This document shows positions 59,908 to 64,000 of a stretch of 64,000 nt of DNA, piece by piece. The notes under the pieces were generated by a model. That model had not been told where the DNA came from, ran no database searches, and saw only the letters and a list, made by a program, of their open reading frames with translations. The first letter of the stretch is position 1, and each line of letters begins with the position of its first letter. A program made the position numbers and the translations under genes. Source of the DNA: Amaricoccus macauensis_A (GTDB lineage Bacteria; Pseudomonadota; Alphaproteobacteria; Rhodobacterales; Rhodobacteraceae); the NCBI RefSeq assembly GCF_049800915.1, contig NZ_JBNAFY010000005.1, forward strand, positions 292,323 through 356,322, written 5' to 3'.

Positions 59908-60744
59908 TTACCGCTTCTTCTTCTGGTGACGCGAACGCAGGATCAGCTTGTCCGTCGCCTTGTTCGAGCGGGTGCGCGCACCCTTCGTGGGCTTGCCCCA
60001 CGGCGTCACCGGATGGCGACCACCGGAGGTCCGGCCTTCACCACCACCATGGGGGTGATCGATCGGGTTCATGACCACACCGCGGACGCTCGGGCGCTTG
60101 CCCTTGAGCCGCATGCGACCGGCCTTGCCGAAGTTCTGGTTCGAGTTGTCCTGGTTGGACACCGCACCGACCGTCGCCATGCATTCCTGGCGCACGAGAC
60201 GCAGCTCGCCCGAGGACAGACGGATCTGTGCGTAGCCGCCATCACGACCGACGAACTGGGCATAGGTGCCCGCCGCGCGCGCGATCTGACCGCCCTTGCC
60301 CGGCTTCAGCTCGACGTTGTGCACGATCGTGCCGATCGGCATCGCCGCGAACGGCATCGCGTTGCCCGGCTTGATGTCGACCTTCGCACCCGAGACGACC
60401 GAGTCGCCCACGGCCATGCGCTGGGGAGCGAGGATGTAGGCCTGCTCGCCGTCGGCATATCCGATCAGCGCGATGAACGCGGTGCGGTTCGGGTCGTATT
60501 CGATGCGGATCACCTTCGCGGGCACGTCGTGCTTGCGCCGCTTGAAATCCACGATGCGGTAGAGCTTCTTTACGCCACCACCACGCCTGCGCATGGTGAT
60601 CCGTCCCGTGTTGTTCCGGCCGCCCTTGCCCGTCAGTCCCTCGGTGAGGGACTTTACGGGACGGCCTTTCCAGAGCTCGGAACGGTCGATCAGAACCAGC
60701 CCGCGCTGGCCCGGCGTCGTCGGCTTGAACGATTTTAACGCCAT
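59908..60744 (-). CDS. rplB: 50S ribosomal protein L2 (278 aa)
   Basis: Core protein of the peptidyl transferase region. MALKSFKPTTPGQRGLVLIDRSELWKG, GRNNTGRITMRRRGGGVKKLYRI, and the conserved NPIDHPHGGGEGRTSGGRHPVTPWGKP near the end, which includes the His-rich loop important for activity. The gap to rplW is 38 bp. Confidence 0.98.
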   Translation of the reverse strand: MALKSFKPTTPGQRGLVLIDRSELWKGRPVKSLTEGLTGKGGRNNTGRITMRRRGGGVKKLYRIVDFKRRKHDVPAKVIRIEYDPNRTAFIALIGYADGEQAYILAPQRMAVGDSVVSGAKVDIKPGNAMPFAAMPIGTIVHNVELKPGKGGQIARAAGTYAQFVGRDGGYAQIRLSSGELRLVRQECMATVGAVSNQDNSNQNFGKAGRMRLKGKRPSVRGVVMNPIDHPHGGGEGRTSGGRHPVTPWGKPTKGARTRSNKATDKLILRSRHQKKKR

Positions 60745-60782
60745 GTCTTGCTGTCTTCCGTTTGCTTCAGTTCAGTCCAGTC

Positions 60783-61079
60783 TCAAAGGCCGGTGTAGAC
60801 GTCGATGCTGTTGCCATCGACGAGCGTCACATAGGCCTTCTTCACGTCGCGGCGCTTGCCGGGGCGACCCCGGAAACGCTTCACCTTGCCCTTGGTGAGC
60901 ACGGTGTTGATCGCCTTCACCTTCACGTTGAAGAGCGTTTCGACCGCCTGCTTGATCTGCGGCTTCGTCGCATCAACGCTCACCTCGAAGACAACGGCGC
61001 CGGCTTCGGACGCCATGGTCGCCTTCTCGGTGATGATCGGCTTGCGGATCACATCGTAGAGTTCAGGGTTCGAGCTCAT
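60783..61079 (-). CDS. rplW: 50S ribosomal protein L23 (98 aa)
   Basis: Docking site of trigger factor and SRP at the tunnel exit. YDVIRKPIITEKATMASEAGAVVFEVSVDATKPQIKQAVETLFNVKVKAINT is standard. Its start overlaps the rplD stop by ATGA. Confidence 0.97.
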   Translation of the reverse strand: MSSNPELYDVIRKPIITEKATMASEAGAVVFEVSVDATKPQIKQAVETLFNVKVKAINTVLTKGKVKRFRGRPGKRRDVKKAYVTLVDGNSIDVYTGL

Positions 61080-61696
61080 TTCAGCCGCGCCTCCAGCGCT
61101 TCGACAGCGGCCTTGGTGAGCACGAGCTTCTCGCGGCGCAGGATGTCATAGACATTCGCGCCCATGCTCGGCAGCACGTCGAGGCCATCGATGTTGCGGG
61201 CGGCGCGCGCGAAGTTCTCGTTGAGCTCCGCCCCGTCGATCACCAGCGCCTTCTTCCAGCCCAGATCGCCGATCGTCTTGGCGAGAACCTTGGTCTTGGC
61301 TTCCGCCAGTTCCGCGGTCTCGATGACGATCAGATCGCCGGCGCCTGCCTTGGCCGACAGCGCATGCTTGAGCCCGAGCGCCCGGAACTTCTTGTTCAGG
61401 TCGTGGGCATGGCTGCGCGGGGTCGGGCCCTTGTAAACACCACCCTTGCGGAAGATCGGCGCCTTGCGGGAGCCGTGGCGTGCGCCGCCGGTGCCCTTCT
61501 GGCGATAGATCTTCTTGGTCGAATAGCTGACTTCCGAGCGGCCGAGCACCGAGTGGGTGCCCTGCTGGCGCTTCGCGAGCTGCCAGCGGACCACACGGTG
61601 CAGGACGTCCGCGCGGGGCTCGAGCCCGAAGACGGAATCGTCGAGCTCGATCGACCCCGCCGGGCTCGCGTCCAGCTTGATCACATCCATCTTCAT
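61076..61696 (-). CDS. rplD: 50S ribosomal protein L4 (206 aa)
   Basis: Tunnel protein and, in E. coli, S10 operon repressor. RADVLHRVVRWQLAKRQQGTHSVLGRSEVS, KIYRQKGTGGARHGSRKAPIFRKGGVYKGPTPRSH and the C-terminal LPSMGANVYDILRREKLVLTKAAVEALE. Both ends overlap neighbours by four bases. An ATG two codons in is an equal start. Confidence 0.97.
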   Translation of the reverse strand: MKMDVIKLDASPAGSIELDDSVFGLEPRADVLHRVVRWQLAKRQQGTHSVLGRSEVSYSTKKIYRQKGTGGARHGSRKAPIFRKGGVYKGPTPRSHAHDLNKKFRALGLKHALSAKAGAGDLIVIETAELAEAKTKVLAKTIGDLGWKKALVIDGAELNENFARAARNIDGLDVLPSMGANVYDILRREKLVLTKAAVEALEARLK

Positions 61697-62418
61697 TCTT
61701 CAGCGCCTCCTTCGGGGGCTTCAACCGCGGCTTCCTGGGCCTGGGCCGCACGGATGGCGGCGGGCATCGGAATGTCCTTCGGCGCCGCCTTCTTCACGGC
61801 ATCCTTGATCGTGACCCAGCCACCCTTGGAGCCGGGCACCGCACCCTTGACCATGATCAGGCCGCGTTCGGCATCGGTCCGGACGATCTCCAGGTTCTGC
61901 GTGGTCACCCGCGCAGCACCCATGTGACCGGCCATCTTCTTGCCCTTGAACACCTTGCCCGGATCCTGGCACTGACCGGTGGAACCGTGCGAACGGTGGC
62001 TGATCGACACGCCGTGGGAGGCGCGAAGGCCGCCGAAGTTGTGCCGCTTCATGCCGCCCGCGAAGCCCTTACCGATCGAGGTGCCGGCGATATCCACGAA
62101 CTGACCCGAAACATAGTGATCGGCGGTCAGCTCGGCGCCGACCTCGATCAGGTTCTCGGGGCTCACGCGGAATTCGGCGAGCTTGCGCTTCGGCGCAACC
62201 TGCGCCTTGGCGAAGTGGCCGCGCATGGCCTGGGTCGTGCGCTTGGCCTTGGCGTCGCCCGCACCGAGCTGGACCGCCGAATAGCCGTCCTTCTCGGCCG
62301 TGCGCTGTGCCACGACCTGAACATTTTCCATCTGCAGAACGGTGACAGGAACCTGCCGCCCGTCCTCCAGGAACAACCGGGTCATGCCCAGCTTCTTTGC
62401 GAGTACTCCGGAACGCAT
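61693..62418 (-). CDS. rplC: 50S ribosomal protein L3 (241 aa)
   Basis: MRSGVLAKKLGMTRLFLEDGRQVPVTVLQM, then GGMKRHNFGGLRASHGVSISHRSHGSTGQCQDPGKVFKGKKMAGHMG near the peptidyl transferase centre. Alphaproteobacterial C-terminal extension (about 30 residues) is rich in Ala and Glu. I use the ATG at 62418 rather than the GTG at 62427. Confidence 0.97.
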   Translation of the reverse strand: MRSGVLAKKLGMTRLFLEDGRQVPVTVLQMENVQVVAQRTAEKDGYSAVQLGAGDAKAKRTTQAMRGHFAKAQVAPKRKLAEFRVSPENLIEVGAELTADHYVSGQFVDIAGTSIGKGFAGGMKRHNFGGLRASHGVSISHRSHGSTGQCQDPGKVFKGKKMAGHMGAARVTTQNLEIVRTDAERGLIMVKGAVPGSKGGWVTIKDAVKKAAPKDIPMPAAIRAAQAQEAAVEAPEGGAEE

Positions 62419-62430
62419 CTCTCGCACCCC

Positions 62431-62739
62431 TCAGAGCTTGATTTCAACGTCCACACCCGCCGCGAGGTCGAGCTTCATCAGCGCGTCCACGGTCTGGGGT
62501 GTCGGATCAACGATGTCGAGAAGACGCTTGTGCGTGCGGATCTCGAACTGTTCACGGCTTTTCTTGTCCACGTGGGGACCACGCAGGACGGTATACTTTT
62601 CGATCTTGTTGGGCAGCGGAATCGGCCCGCGGACCCGCGCGCCGGTACGCTTGGCCGTATTCACAATCTCGGCCGTGCTCGCGTCGAGCACCCGGTAATC
62701 GAAGGCCTTCAGCCGGATGCGGATATTCTGACCTTGCAT
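62431..62739 (-). CDS. rpsJ: 30S ribosomal protein S10 (102 aa)
   Basis: MQGQNIRIRLKAFDYRVLDASTAEIVNTAKRTGA, PIPLPNKIEKYTVLRGPHVDKKSREQFEIRTHKR match S10 over its length. It follows tuf after 82 bp. Confidence 0.98.
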   Translation of the reverse strand: MQGQNIRIRLKAFDYRVLDASTAEIVNTAKRTGARVRGPIPLPNKIEKYTVLRGPHVDKKSREQFEIRTHKRLLDIVDPTPQTVDALMKLDLAAGVDVEIKL

Positions 62740-62821
62740 GTTTGGCGCCTCTTGGGCTCATGAGTTGAAACGAACGCGGCCGGAACCGTTGCCCCGGCCG
62801 CGGGTAAGGCTCGAAAGCCTC

Positions 62822-63997
<1,176 letters not shown>

Positions 63998-64000
63998 GGT

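Overview
The window is a contiguous chromosomal segment of a high-GC alphaproteobacterium, most likely of the order Rhodobacterales (Roseobacter-type). The evidence is the gene order rpmF-plsX-fabH-ihfA-MerR followed by tRNA-Pro, the block argS-SPOR-nagZ-scpA-scpB, a double-length dCTP deaminase, and a split S10/spc ribosomal cluster. Most of the window is core housekeeping. No insertion sequence, prophage or CRISPR array is visible.

1-9.4 kb: a cytochrome b561 and MarR regulator pair sharing an operator-like palindrome; ilvD; an orphan RTX (Ca-binding repeat) protein with base composition visibly unlike its neighbours; a methyltransferase facing an HxlR-type regulator; a fused dCTP deaminase; tRNA-Pro(GGG); and a MerR regulator. 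9.5-14.2 kb: ihfA, fabH, plsX, rpmF and DUF177 (nucleoid, fatty-acid/phospholipid and ribosome functions), then a BamE-like lipoprotein and a YbgC-type thioesterase. 14.2-21.1 kb: an alcohol dehydrogenase and Lrp pair with a palindromic site between them, then scpB-scpA-nagZ-SPOR-argS (chromosome condensation, cell-wall recycling, division, translation). 21.4-30.5 kb: a two-domain winged-helix/RMF-like protein, a small membrane protein with an HlyD adaptor, gltX, a zincin with a small secreted protein, xseA, an FKBP isomerase, purD and an SDR.

30.6-47.8 kb is the accessory-flavoured part. It holds a secreted caspase-fold protein whose catalytic Cys position is Ser and which carries a C-terminal CxxCH motif. 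This protein is divergent from a YceI-OmpA fusion. Then come a chemoreceptor, a 2Fe-2S ferredoxin and rlmJ, separated by an 11-bp phased CCATAY repeat array. A DJ-1/PfpI protein follows, then a tight four-gene operon: transglutaminase-DUF2126, circularly permuted ATP-grasp plus Alpha-E, transglutaminase, gamma-glutamyltransferase. The last group looks like an uncharacterised peptide or amide synthesis/processing system and is one of the two best candidates for new biology here.

47.9-64.0 kb is the ribosomal protein cluster on the minus strand: tuf-rpsJ-rplC-rplD-rplW-rplB-rpsS-rplV-rpsC-rplP, a 542-bp break with a terminator and a new promoter, rpmC to rplO-secY-adk, another promoter with a structured leader, then rpsM-rpsK-rpoA-rplQ and a terminator.
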